In this document: piece after piece, positions 56,468 through 64,000 of the stretch
How positions within the stretch are numbered: the stretch's first letter is position 1
Layout: each line of letters begins with the position of its first letter
NCBI RefSeq assembly: GCF_003426735.1
Contig: NZ_QVON01000003.1
Location: 558,001 to 622,000 of the forward strand
Length of the DNA: 64,000 nt
Direction: 5' to 3'
From: Arenibacter sp. P308M17
GTDB taxonomy: Bacteria > Bacteroidota > Bacteroidia > Flavobacteriales > Flavobacteriaceae
Translations under genes and position numbers: made by a program
Notes under the pieces: model-generated
The model's input: only the letters and a program-made list of their open reading frames with translations
Database searches by the model: none
Told to the model about the DNA's origin: nothing

Positions 56468-57046
56468 TTAATATTCGGTTTCGCGGTTATTGATTTTATC
56501 CTGCATTTTCCTGAAGGAAATAATATCCTTGTAGCGTCTTGTTTTAGTAGTGATATTGGAAACCATTTCTTGAGATTCCAGCTCTTTTTCCTTTAGAATT
56601 TCGGCACGTTCGGCATCGCTCATTTTAAGATAATCACTGGATAGGATTTCGTCTATAAAATCCATGGTGTCCAAAGAGTTTTCTATAACAGCAGTGAACG
56701 ATTCCGAAACCCTTGCCACTTCCTCGGGTTTGATGTAGGGGCTATCAAGGATGTTTCTTAAATCATCCTGCATCATATCGATAAGGCGTTGATTATTGCG
56801 TCCAATTTCCCGGACAGCTCTTAATTGCTTGACCACATCGTTGACCTTTTCAAAATTTTCTTTTTGTGCTTTCAAGAACTTTACGGTTTTGATAATGTTC
56901 GCGGTCTGCTTACCAGATTCTATCAGTTGTTTTACCAAGCTGATGAAATTGGTGTTGTCATAAGTCGGTATTCCTTGGCACATGGCACGTGCAGGCAATA
57001 AAAAAATAAATGCCATTACGATAATTAAGATTTTTGTTTTACTCAT
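56468..57046 (-). CDS. traI: Conjugative transposon protein TraI (DUF4141-like)
   Basis: A start at 57046 is chosen because it gives a direct signal peptide (SKTKILIIVMAFIFLLPARA); an ATG at 57088 would add 14 polar residues before it. The mature protein of about 170 residues is helical, with NFEKVNDVVKQLRAVREIGR and coiled-coil stretches, matching DUF4141 TraI, a periplasmic pore component. It lies between traG and traJ, as expected. Confidence 0.82.
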   Translation of the reverse strand: MSKTKILIIVMAFIFLLPARAMCQGIPTYDNTNFISLVKQLIESGKQTANIIKTVKFLKAQKENFEKVNDVVKQLRAVREIGRNNQRLIDMMQDDLRNILDSPYIKPEEVARVSESFTAVIENSLDTMDFIDEILSSDYLKMSDAERAEILKEKELESQEMVSNITTKTRRYKDIISFRKMQDKINNRETEY

Positions 57047-57089
57047 CGCTAAAAATTTATTTTGGTATTCGTGAATCTGTGATTTCATT

Positions 57090-59495
57090 TTATGGTGTTT
57101 TAGATGTGAATTCTTTAATGGCTTGTTCCATATTCTGGGTCCTTTCGTAAATGGCCATTATGGCTTCGTTTTCTTGTCCATCGGTTAGATAGGCGGCATA
57201 GACCTCCTTTGGGACTTCGAGCCGAAAAATGTTGCTTTCCTTTCCTATTTTGATGAACATTTCGGTGTACTTCCTTTGTCCGGAAAGATTGTTCTTGATC
57301 GATTTTAATTGGTTCAGGTCATGGCTGGAAAGGTTAAGCCTTTTGACCAGTTCATCATAGCCTTTCTCATTGTTCAGGCTATAAATGACCTGTGTGTTTT
57401 CCAGAATACTTGCGGAAGTAGAATTGTTGGGCAGTTGATTAATGGATTGCAAAATAATCCCAATTGCACCGTTCTGTTTACGGATAGCTTGGTAATAGAA
57501 TTCAACACTTTCCAGTACGTTTTCAAACTTGAGTTGTTTGGCAAACTCATCGAATAGGATGATTCCTTTTTCAGCTCTATTTTTCCAAATAGTCCTTTGG
57601 ATCGCCGACTTGATCAGCTTCAACATTACGGACAGGATTTCCTTATTATCCTTTACTTCATCCAGTTCAAAAACTATCAATCTTTTGTCCTCGATCTTAT
57701 AGGTTTGGTCTTCGCTGACCTCAAAAAGAAAGCTATATAGACCATCGCCGACGTACTCGGACATTACGTGCAGGAAGCTTGTAACATTGAAGTAGTCGGG
57801 ATGGATTTTAAGGGTATTGAGAAGGTCTTCCCGATTCCTTTCGATAAAGTTATAGAAGCCTTCCAATGAATGATTTTCCACAGTGCTATCGTAATAATGC
57901 CGTAGTATTTTCTTGATGGAAACCGATTGTGCCTTGGTTACTTTCAGATCTGAAGCGAACAATTCAAAAAGGAACACGGACAGATCTTCAAGACGTTCCG
58001 GTGTCAGGTCATTTTGGTTACTGATATAAAATGGATTGATGCCCAGATTCTTTCCGCTCTCGTAGCGAAGCACCGTGTATTTTTCGGGATAGAGTTTTGC
58101 GAATTTGGTATACGAGCCCCCCAAATCTATAATGACCAGACGAACGCCACTTTCAAAATATTGACGCAGGATGTTATTGGCCAAAAAGGATTTTCCCTCG
58201 CCTGTGGGCGCGAAAATGGCAAAGTTCCTTGCCTTTATTCGTTTCTTTCGTTCGTCCCAAACATCCTTTAGAACTGGAATATTATGTTCCCTGTCATTAA
58301 AGATGATCCCGGTAGTATCAGATTTATAATTGGTGTTGTTTATAAACAAACACAGTGCGTGTTTCAAATCGGTAACGTACAGATCGTTGTTCGAGAAATT
58401 GGAAGAGAAGCAGCAGTAACTGTTCAATATATAATTTTTGCGTTCTTCACCACGGGGATAGTAGGGGATAATATCCAGTTCCTTGAATTCGGTCTTTATC
58501 ATTGACGTTATTTTGTCGAGCTCTTTGGATTCTTTGGCCCAATAGACAATATTGAGGTGACCGCGGATAATCCGCGCATTATCATCGGCATTGATTTGGT
58601 CAAGAATGTGCTGGATCTTTCCAAGAACCACTTTGTTCTGTGAACCAAAATTCGAACTCTTTTTCAGTTCCTCAATTTTCTTATCGAGCAGCTTGCGCCA
58701 CTTTTGTTTGTCATCCAAATACAGGATTTGGTTGACGATATGGTTTTCATTTAGCGTAAGCCCTAGGCCATCAATAAACCCTTGATGAAACACAAAATCA
58801 TCAGAAGTGAATTTTTCATTGGTCTTGCTGCTCTGTACGCTTTCGCCAAAGCACAGTTCACTATTGATGGCCAGGGCATCAAAATGGTTTTCACCAATAT
58901 TGACGCTTTTCTTATCCAGTAAAATATCGGTATCAAAGCCTTCGTTGAAGCCGTTGAAAAAGGTCTCTGTGAGGCTGACAATTTCATTTTCATTCAATGT
59001 TCTGAGAGATACTTTCCGGCTATTGTTTATAAAGGAAACCGAGTCGCTTACGGAGTTGACGAAGCTTTTAATGTTGCCATCCAGTTCCTGTACAATTCCA
59101 TTTGAAACTTTTCTGAAGGGATTGACGTATTTTGGGTTGTTGAGTGCTTTGTTTTTGGTCAATATGAAGAACAAATAGCAACGATGTTCAATATGTCCAC
59201 GTCCCTTAAAATACTCGTGTGTGGCCTTTTCCAAAAAAGTTGAATTCGGAAGTTGCTCCGAGGAATAGGATTTTTTGAGGTAGACATCCTGTTTGTGAAC
59301 TACAGTCCCAACGGGCAAAGATTTTAAGGCCTGAAACCAGGCACCATGCATATCCTCAAAATCCTTTTCGGACAAGGAGTAGATTTCCGGTAGATTTCCT
59401 TCATAGCATAGGACTACATTGCCATTATTGGCAAAAACGATATGGTCCTGAATATCTACAATTGGCCGATATGCCGAAAGATTGAACTTATTCAT
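57090..59495 (-). CDS. traG: Conjugation ATPase TraG (VirB4 family)
   Basis: An 801-residue ATPase energising pore assembly. Walker A is APTGEGKSFLANNILR (about residue 435), Walker B is KGIILFDEFAKQL, and SINQLPNNSTSASILENTQV is the typical late motif. The N-terminal part starts with NLSAYRPIVDIQDHIVFANN as in Bacteroidota TraG. Its start overlaps the end of traF by 8 nt. Length and motifs are complete. Confidence 0.94.
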   Translation of the reverse strand: MNKFNLSAYRPIVDIQDHIVFANNGNVVLCYEGNLPEIYSLSEKDFEDMHGAWFQALKSLPVGTVVHKQDVYLKKSYSSEQLPNSTFLEKATHEYFKGRGHIEHRCYLFFILTKNKALNNPKYVNPFRKVSNGIVQELDGNIKSFVNSVSDSVSFINNSRKVSLRTLNENEIVSLTETFFNGFNEGFDTDILLDKKSVNIGENHFDALAINSELCFGESVQSSKTNEKFTSDDFVFHQGFIDGLGLTLNENHIVNQILYLDDKQKWRKLLDKKIEELKKSSNFGSQNKVVLGKIQHILDQINADDNARIIRGHLNIVYWAKESKELDKITSMIKTEFKELDIIPYYPRGEERKNYILNSYCCFSSNFSNNDLYVTDLKHALCLFINNTNYKSDTTGIIFNDREHNIPVLKDVWDERKKRIKARNFAIFAPTGEGKSFLANNILRQYFESGVRLVIIDLGGSYTKFAKLYPEKYTVLRYESGKNLGINPFYISNQNDLTPERLEDLSVFLFELFASDLKVTKAQSVSIKKILRHYYDSTVENHSLEGFYNFIERNREDLLNTLKIHPDYFNVTSFLHVMSEYVGDGLYSFLFEVSEDQTYKIEDKRLIVFELDEVKDNKEILSVMLKLIKSAIQRTIWKNRAEKGIILFDEFAKQLKFENVLESVEFYYQAIRKQNGAIGIILQSINQLPNNSTSASILENTQVIYSLNNEKGYDELVKRLNLSSHDLNQLKSIKNNLSGQRKYTEMFIKIGKESNIFRLEVPKEVYAAYLTDGQENEAIMAIYERTQNMEQAIKEFTSKTP

Positions 59496-59766
59496 AATCG
59501 AGGCCGGAATTTCGTTTGTTACTTATAATTCTTGGGAAGACCTTCCCCGTCTGAAATAGTTGTGGATTGTTGGTAATTCGGGTCAATACCACGTAGAGCG
59601 CAGCATTAAAAATCATTATGCCTATAATCATCCCGAAGCTGAACGAGAAGATGATGACCATCAATGACGCAAGTATGGACATCATCATTAGGGCAAAAAG
59701 TGAAATGGGCAGTCCAAAAATGACCGCCTGTTTTCTGATGTTCTTATATACTTCGAACTGCTTCAC
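59488..59766 (-). CDS. traF: Conjugative transposon protein TraF (DUF4133-like)
   Basis: A 92-residue inner-membrane protein with two adjacent hydrophobic helices (about 17-60) flanked by basic ends. The start KQFEVYKNIRKQAVIFGLPI is typical of DUF4133 TraF, a VirB3-like partner of the TraG ATPase. It is coupled to traE by a 1-nt overlap. Confidence 0.88.
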   Translation of the reverse strand: MKQFEVYKNIRKQAVIFGLPISLFALMMMSILASLMVIIFSFSFGMIIGIMIFNAALYVVLTRITNNPQLFQTGKVFPRIISNKRNSGLDYE

Positions 59767-60053
59767 TATACCACGATTGAAATTAGATAGGTAAATATGC
59801 CCACTACCGCACCGGCGATAAGGACAAATACAAGAACTCTAGTAATTCCCTTTTTTAGATCTGCGTTTTCGCCAAAGAAGTGTCCTGCATTGAAAAGGAA
59901 ACCGATAAGGAAGATGACGCCTAAAATTATTGGAAAGATGGTCCTGATGGTGTCCGAAACATCGTTTACAGAATCCTCGATACCACCGATCTGTGCAAAA
60001 GTGGGCATTGCCATAAGCAGCATTCCCATTAACATAAAAAGTGATTTTTTCAT
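59766..60053 (-). CDS. traE: Conjugative transposon protein TraE (DUF4134-like, VirB2 type)
   Basis: A 95-residue protein with a signal peptide ending near TFAQ and two further hydrophobic helices. It resembles small TraE/VirB2-type proteins thought to form the transfer tube. It is the first visible gene of the leftward tra operon; no traA-D genes are seen in the window. Confidence 0.82.
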   Translation of the reverse strand: MKKSLFMLMGMLLMAMPTFAQIGGIEDSVNDVSDTIRTIFPIILGVIFLIGFLFNAGHFFGENADLKKGITRVLVFVLIAGAVVGIFTYLISIVV

Positions 60054-60258
60054 AACTGTTCGTTTTTGGTTATTAAATCCCTATGCCTGTTTACTTTGCC
60101 GTCCGAGTTGGACGTGATATATAAATTTTGTGAAATCTATTGAGAAAAGAAGCTTAGAGAAGGAAATCTCTAAACTTTAACTCGAAATCTTGTTAAACTT
60201 TGGAAGATTCCTAAGGAAAGGAGAAAAACGTTGCAAATTGTTCAAAAATAAAAGTGTG

Positions 60259-60909
60259 ATGACCATTCAAAGTCGATTTTTTATAGGGTTGATCGTGGCA
60301 GGTATTTTATGGAGCCCAAGAGCATTATTTTCCCAATTCAAAGAAAGTTCCAAAAAGGTAGTGGTCATAGACCCGGGTCATGGAGGAACGGATTCCGGTG
60401 CTACGGGAACCAATGGCATTATTGAAAAGAATGTCGTGCTGAAAGTTGCCAAGGAAATGGTGCGATATAACCAAAATCTCTTTGATAATGCCCTTGAAAT
60501 ATACCTGAGCAGATATACGGATACCTTGATTTCTTTGGGTGAAAGGACAAAATTGGCAAAAAGGCTGAATGCCGATATATTTATTTCCCTGCATTGCAAT
60601 CATTCGGAAAACCCTAATGCAAAGGGTATTGAAGTTTATGTTTCCGATCGAAAGGGGGAACATACCAATGAATCTATTTTATTGGCCTATAACATTCAAA
60701 AAGCCAATCAAAAAAATCTAGGCTTTAAAAGCCGTGGCGTAAAGTTTGCCAACTTTCAGGTTCTTAGGGAAGGGTCCCGGCAGATTCCTTCCGTGCTTGT
60801 GGAGTTTGGTTTTTTATCCAACTCAGTTGAGGCAGTGCATATGGGCGAGGAAGGAAATATCCGTGCACTTGCGTTGTCGGTTCTTCAAAGTTTAATCCTA
60901 TCAAAATAA
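60259..60909 (+). CDS. N-acetylmuramoyl-L-alanine amidase (Amidase_3)
   Basis: Start 60259 is preferred because it places a signal peptide (FFIGLIVAGILWSPRALFSQ) directly at the N-terminus; an ATG at 60190 lies upstream in the same frame. The 216-residue protein shows the zinc-amidase motifs VVVIDPGHGGTDSGA, FISLHCNHSENPNAKG and PSVLVEFGFLSN. It cleaves the stem peptide from peptidoglycan. Divergent from the tra operon, it probably opens the cell wall locally for pore assembly. Confidence 0.9.
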   Translation: MTIQSRFFIGLIVAGILWSPRALFSQFKESSKKVVVIDPGHGGTDSGATGTNGIIEKNVVLKVAKEMVRYNQNLFDNALEIYLSRYTDTLISLGERTKLAKRLNADIFISLHCNHSENPNAKGIEVYVSDRKGEHTNESILLAYNIQKANQKNLGFKSRGVKFANFQVLREGSRQIPSVLVEFGFLSNSVEAVHMGEEGNIRALALSVLQSLILSK

Positions 60910-60913
60910 TTGT

Positions 60914-61021
60914 ATGGAAGAAATGTTTACTGCCGTAATCCGGAATATTAGAGTATTGCTCCTAACGATAGCCTTGGAACTCAAAGCTGCTATCAATGGC
61001 CTTAGAAAACCTAAATCTTGA
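60914..61021 (+). CDS. Small hydrophobic ORF after the amidase gene
   Basis: 35 codons (MEEMFTAVIRNIRVLLLTIA at the start) begin 4 nt after the amidase stop and overlap the convergent nuclease gene end by 11 nt. One hydrophobic helix is present. Position suggests coexpression with the amidase; no family is recognised. Confidence 0.3.
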   Translation: MEEMFTAVIRNIRVLLLTIALELKAAINGLRKPKS

Positions 61022-62138
61022 TATCCGCCCATAGCGCAGGATGCCCACTTGCTTCCTGTGACTTTTCCTGGACGGTTGAATACACGGACCACATCGGTTT
61101 TTCTAATGGCCATATGGCCATACGATTGAGACCACCTGCCTCGGCATTTTCAAAGAGTTCCGGGGAGAGCAAGAGATAATCTTTCTGCTTAATATTGACC
61201 CCCATTCGATATGCCCCAAGACGAAAGTAACTAGCATCATTTCCCTTATCAATATCAACGTTGAACGATGGGTGTTTGGTAATATCCCTAAGATCGGTAC
61301 CTCGGAGTAGGGGGGAGAGGCAGTCACTGTAAGGGACGTTATTCAGGGTCCCAGCAATGGAAATATTGGTTTTACCATCTTCTTGCAAACCCTTATAAAC
61401 CTCTGCTACTTTCATAGCCTGTGCCTTTCGTATACGGTCGGTTTTATCGATATCTGCCGTGCGCTCCTGAAAATACGCGGAAATAAGATGGCATATAGTA
61501 CCGGACGGGGTCTTGACCTCATACTCCAATAGGTCTTTTTTAAAGGGTGGATTTCCATTTTCATCTTGATCGTAGATATGGCTTCTAATAGATTGCAATC
61601 TATATCCGTTCTTGGTCATTATGGCCATTTCCAGCCCACGTTTATCGGTCCCCTGCACCACGAAAATCTCGTCAAAAGGACAACAACCCATCTCGGGGAG
61701 GAACTCCTGGTTAAACTCTTCCAAGGACGCCCTGTCCTCAATTTCCTGTAACAGTAAAATATCGGGATCGATATCCGCTATCACCCTTGCCTTATTTTTT
61801 ACGGCCAATGTTTTGATAGGGACGGTCCTGAGGGAGACCCAACCGTTCCAATCGTTAATCTCATTGGCGGCCAGCTCCTTGGAGTAATTTTTGCCCTTTA
61901 GAAAAAGATAGCCGGCCCTGCGGCGCATTACCGCATAAGGTTGGTGATATGTTTTGTCGAACCCGAGCAAAAAGCTAAGTTCTTGGATACGCTCGGCATT
62001 TGATCCGTGCCGATCGTTTTTCTTAAGAAGGCCATCGAGTTCATTGACCCAGTCGGACATACATTTGCCGAATGTTCTTTCCGAATTGGTCCGGTCCCGA
62101 TGGAAAAGGTTTTGGATATTAAATGTGGCCAGTTTCAT
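61011..62138 (-). CDS. Endonuclease/exonuclease/phosphatase-family protein
   Basis: A 375-residue protein of the DNase-I-like fold. The opening KLATFNIQNLF, the acid motif DPDILLLQEIEDRASLEEF, a central IDKTDRIRKAQAMKVAEVY block and the C-terminal ASGHPALWADI (in place of the usual SDHxP) are recognisable. The expected GDFN metal motif reads SIAGTLNNVP, so Asp is replaced. That may lower or change activity. It is cytoplasmic and lies 2 nt downstream of the ATPase gene in a small leftward operon. Confidence 0.78.
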   Translation of the reverse strand: MKLATFNIQNLFHRDRTNSERTFGKCMSDWVNELDGLLKKNDRHGSNAERIQELSFLLGFDKTYHQPYAVMRRRAGYLFLKGKNYSKELAANEINDWNGWVSLRTVPIKTLAVKNKARVIADIDPDILLLQEIEDRASLEEFNQEFLPEMGCCPFDEIFVVQGTDKRGLEMAIMTKNGYRLQSIRSHIYDQDENGNPPFKKDLLEYEVKTPSGTICHLISAYFQERTADIDKTDRIRKAQAMKVAEVYKGLQEDGKTNISIAGTLNNVPYSDCLSPLLRGTDLRDITKHPSFNVDIDKGNDASYFRLGAYRMGVNIKQKDYLLLSPELFENAEAGGLNRMAIWPLEKPMWSVYSTVQEKSQEASGHPALWADIKI

Positions 62139-62140
62139 AA

Positions 62141-62803
62141 TTACTTGCGTTTGTCGTTAGTATTCTTATCAAATGCGATCAGGTTAAAAATATCCCGCAT
62201 CCGGCTGCGGACACGGTTGCCGTAAAGCTCTTCCAGTTCCTCGGCGTTAAGGTTTGTGGTGGCGTGGGTCTTGACCTTCCCCTTGGTCTGAAGAAACAGT
62301 TCATATCGGGATAATAGCACTTCGCCCATCACGTTGCAGTCCCTGCCATAGTAGCGGCCGATCGGCTCTATCCCCAGATCATCGAAGCAGTAGGATCTAC
62401 CGTTCCCAAACTCTTCGATGGTCTTATAGCCCAAATGGTTGAAACTGAATGTAATATTCCTTGAGGGAATCACTTGGTAAGGGCGTTGCTTCGGTACAAG
62501 ATGGCGGATCAACTTCATTAGGCTTGTCTTGCCACAGCCCACTGGACCGGTAAGAAGAACACCTTTTGTGGGGTCGATATTCTCTTTATTGCAAAAGTCC
62601 TTGTCATTGATGAAGTAATTGCACAGTTTGAATACGATGTCCCTATCCCGGTCAAAAATCTGGAATTGCTTGCCAAAGAGCAGTTTTCCTTTGGCGTTCA
62701 AGTAAATCAAGATCTTGTCGAAATCATAGAGCACTTCTTTCCCGTCGAACACACCAAGGGTATATTCCGTACCATCTTCGATAATTTTAGAGGGGTTGTC
62801 CAT
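62141..62803 (-). CDS. DnaC-like AAA ATPase
   Basis: A 220-residue P-loop ATPase with Walker A LTGPVGCGKTSLMKLI (about residue 85), Walker B SYCFDDLGIEPIG and a sensor region KTHATTNLNAEELEELYGNR. This matches DnaC/IstB-type helicase loaders. It overlaps the 3' end of the upstream gene by 17 nt. Together with that winged-helix protein it probably serves replication of the excised element. Confidence 0.85.
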   Translation of the reverse strand: MDNPSKIIEDGTEYTLGVFDGKEVLYDFDKILIYLNAKGKLLFGKQFQIFDRDRDIVFKLCNYFINDKDFCNKENIDPTKGVLLTGPVGCGKTSLMKLIRHLVPKQRPYQVIPSRNITFSFNHLGYKTIEEFGNGRSYCFDDLGIEPIGRYYGRDCNVMGEVLLSRYELFLQTKGKVKTHATTNLNAEELEELYGNRVRSRMRDIFNLIAFDKNTNDKRK

Positions 62804-63458
62804 AGTCCTTGTCTTTAGTGATTTTTAAGTTGTCCCGTTTTTGGGACGGTCCGTGCAGCGTTTTTTCTTTATTTATTTCTTCGCCCTTTAACATCCAGTT
62901 CTTGGCCGTAGAATGCCAATCCAGTATCGGTATTTTTCCACCAACTTTCCACCCGATAGAAGTGTAATGATTGAAGAATTTTTTTGCTTCATTAGCGGGC
63001 CATTTCTCTTTTTTAAAAAAATCCAAAACCTCATTTTCATTTTTGGGTAGCTTATGTTTATTAATGTTTTTATTTTGTTTATTAATGTTTATATTAGGTA
63101 CTAATGCTTGTCCCTCTACTTGGCCACTACCTGAACCTATAGTTGCCCCAGTGCTAGTATCATCAGTTATACCGAATTTGAGCATGTGTACCCGGCTTCC
63201 TTTGTACGGATTGTGCGAGGGCAAATACCTGAGATATTTCCAATAGTCCAATTCTTTTAGACAGCGATGATAAGTGCTCTTTGAACCAACTTTTGCAATA
63301 CGCATCACTTCCTCCCGGTTGACATAAAAAGATTCTGTAAAACGGTTGATGTTCCACAGTTGGAAAAGAGCGATATAGATACTGATATGTGTGGGATTGA
63401 GCCTAGAATCCTTCGTAAACAATTCAAAAACAGAATTTAGATGTCTTATGTAATTCAT
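62787..63458 (-). CDS. Winged-helix replication/control protein
   Basis: A 223-residue protein. The N-terminal 100 residues form a winged helix (SFYVNREEVMRIAKVGSKST and HRCLKELDYWKYLRYLP). A polar linker follows, and a C-terminal helical segment has FFKKEKWPANEAKKFFNHYT. Such proteins sit with DnaC-like ATPases on Bacteroidota elements. It overlaps both neighbours, so the three genes form one coupled operon. Confidence 0.65.
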   Translation of the reverse strand: MNYIRHLNSVFELFTKDSRLNPTHISIYIALFQLWNINRFTESFYVNREEVMRIAKVGSKSTYHRCLKELDYWKYLRYLPSHNPYKGSRVHMLKFGITDDTSTGATIGSGSGQVEGQALVPNININKQNKNINKHKLPKNENEVLDFFKKEKWPANEAKKFFNHYTSIGWKVGGKIPILDWHSTAKNWMLKGEEINKEKTLHGPSQKRDNLKITKDKDYGQPL

Positions 63459-63751
63459 CTCTTTGTCTTAAAGGGTTTCACGGTATTCTCCTTAAGAACT
63501 TTTTCGATTTCCCCTGCTTCATAAAAAATAAGTCCCCCAATTTTGATAAATGGAAGGGTTCCGTTAACCCGGAGGCCGTGAAGGGTGGTCATACTTATTT
63601 GGAGCATATCCATAACCTGGGTGCTCCTGAGCCATTCCTTCTTTGTCATTTTAGAATGTTTTTCGTTCAACAATTCCTTGATCTCGTCGAGAAGTTCCAG
63701 TTTAAATTCCCGCAGATCGTCCGTAGTGATAATAGCTGTTGGCATATCCAT
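63455..63751 (-). CDS. Excisionase-type helix-turn-helix DNA-binding protein
   Basis: Start 63751 is chosen (another ATG at 63745), because the longer frame to 63802 adds unusual residues. The protein has about 98 residues: an N-terminal coiled coil (DDLREFKLELLDEIKELLNE) and a MerR/excisionase-like fold, WLRSTQVMDMLQISMTTLHG to LPFIKIGGLIFYEAGEIEKV. Proteins of this type control excision or the first genes of conjugative elements. It is the first gene of the leftward operon with the winged-helix protein, the ATPase and the nuclease. Confidence 0.78.
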   Translation of the reverse strand: MDMPTAIITTDDLREFKLELLDEIKELLNEKHSKMTKKEWLRSTQVMDMLQISMTTLHGLRVNGTLPFIKIGGLIFYEAGEIEKVLKENTVKPFKTKR

Positions 63752-63802
63752 TGATTTAATACAGAACCTACTTAATTGTAGTTGTCTGTGGTTCGGATAC
63801 AA

Positions 63803-64000
63803 AGTTGAAAAGGAGTTTTGGAATAAATTGCCAAGTCATAGCCAGTTGACATAACTGATTATTGCATTAAATATGAACAAATTGGCAGGAAAACACCTCG
63901 CATCCGGACGAAATTTGGTATAATTTGAGTGATTTCGTCAAGAAATGTTAAACAGTCAATTGACTATGACCTGACATTTTTTATTCGTCCAGATTGGCCA
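63803..64000. other. Right window edge, no gene recognised
   Basis: Upstream region of the leftward control operon. A 12-bp perfect palindrome AGTCAATTGACT lies at 63954-63965, which could be a binding site but has no second copy in view. Confidence 0.35.

Noticed and set aside
63954-63965. Palindrome AGTCAATTGACT as an operator
   Set aside because: A single 12-bp palindrome without a second copy or nearby promoter evidence is too weak to call.
1-64000. CRISPR arrays, tRNA and rRNA genes
   Set aside because: No regularly spaced repeat array, cloverleaf-like gene or rRNA stretch was recognised on either strand.

Overview
The window looks like chromosomal DNA of a marine-type flavobacterium (Bacteroidota). 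The grounds are SusC/SusD outer-membrane sugar import genes, a Bacteroidota conjugation operon of the tra E-F-G-I-J-K-M-N type, BfmA/BtgA-type mobilization genes, low GC, and promoter boxes close to TAnnTTTG. No rRNA, tRNA or CRISPR array was seen.

Region 1 (1-13,346) is a rearranged locus. An intact IS5-family element (228-1463) lies upstream of a SusC gene. A 3,606-bp block, running from inside the transposase to inside susC, occurs twice in direct orientation (745-4350 and 9741-13346) with one base difference noticed. Between the copies lies an unrelated 5,390-bp segment with a GH109-type gene, a DUF1853 gene and three broken genes. These are a frameshifted secreted protein, a frameshifted VWA protein, and an AAA ATPase with an early stop and a missing 3' end. 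The first susC is truncated and now reads into the GH109 gene. Removing 8,996 bp would restore a simple IS-susC-susD order.

Region 2 (about 10.5-35.8 kb) is a polysaccharide utilization locus. It holds susC/susD, two GH2 enzymes, three less classifiable secreted glycosidase-like proteins, and a divergent FadR-type GntR regulator. The regulator faces a catabolic row of secreted six-hairpin glycosidase, SDR, cyclase-type hydrolase, Ldh-type dehydrogenase and sugar-porter MFS. A 14-bp palindrome close to AAGTGTATACACTT sits beside four promoter regions, including the one next to gntR. Most copies are paired around a TATATTGC-like -7 box, which points to one regulon.

Region 3 (about 36.8 kb to the window end) is a conjugative element. 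On the + strand are ssb, a DUF6876 gene, a candidate oriT, bfmA, a relaxase, a coupling ATPase and a serine recombinase. On the - strand are the conjugation pore genes traE to traN, then small replication/control genes. A peptidoglycan amidase on the + strand is divergent from traE.

Region 4 (about 42.2-53.0 kb) is AT-rich cargo wedged between the mobilization and tra modules. It carries a DUF4209-like protein with an HEPN-type Rx4H motif, a membrane coiled-coil protein, an OLD-type ATPase/Toprim nuclease, a HigB/HigA-ImmA toxin-antitoxin pair, a PIN-like protein, an HNH protein and a second Rx4H protein. The 3' end of the serine recombinase gene is repeated twice inside this cargo (one diverged copy, one near-identical copy), separating it into blocks. 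Further along, large imperfect hairpins separate genes in an integron-cassette-like way. This is the most promising part for an undescribed cargo-accretion and defence system.
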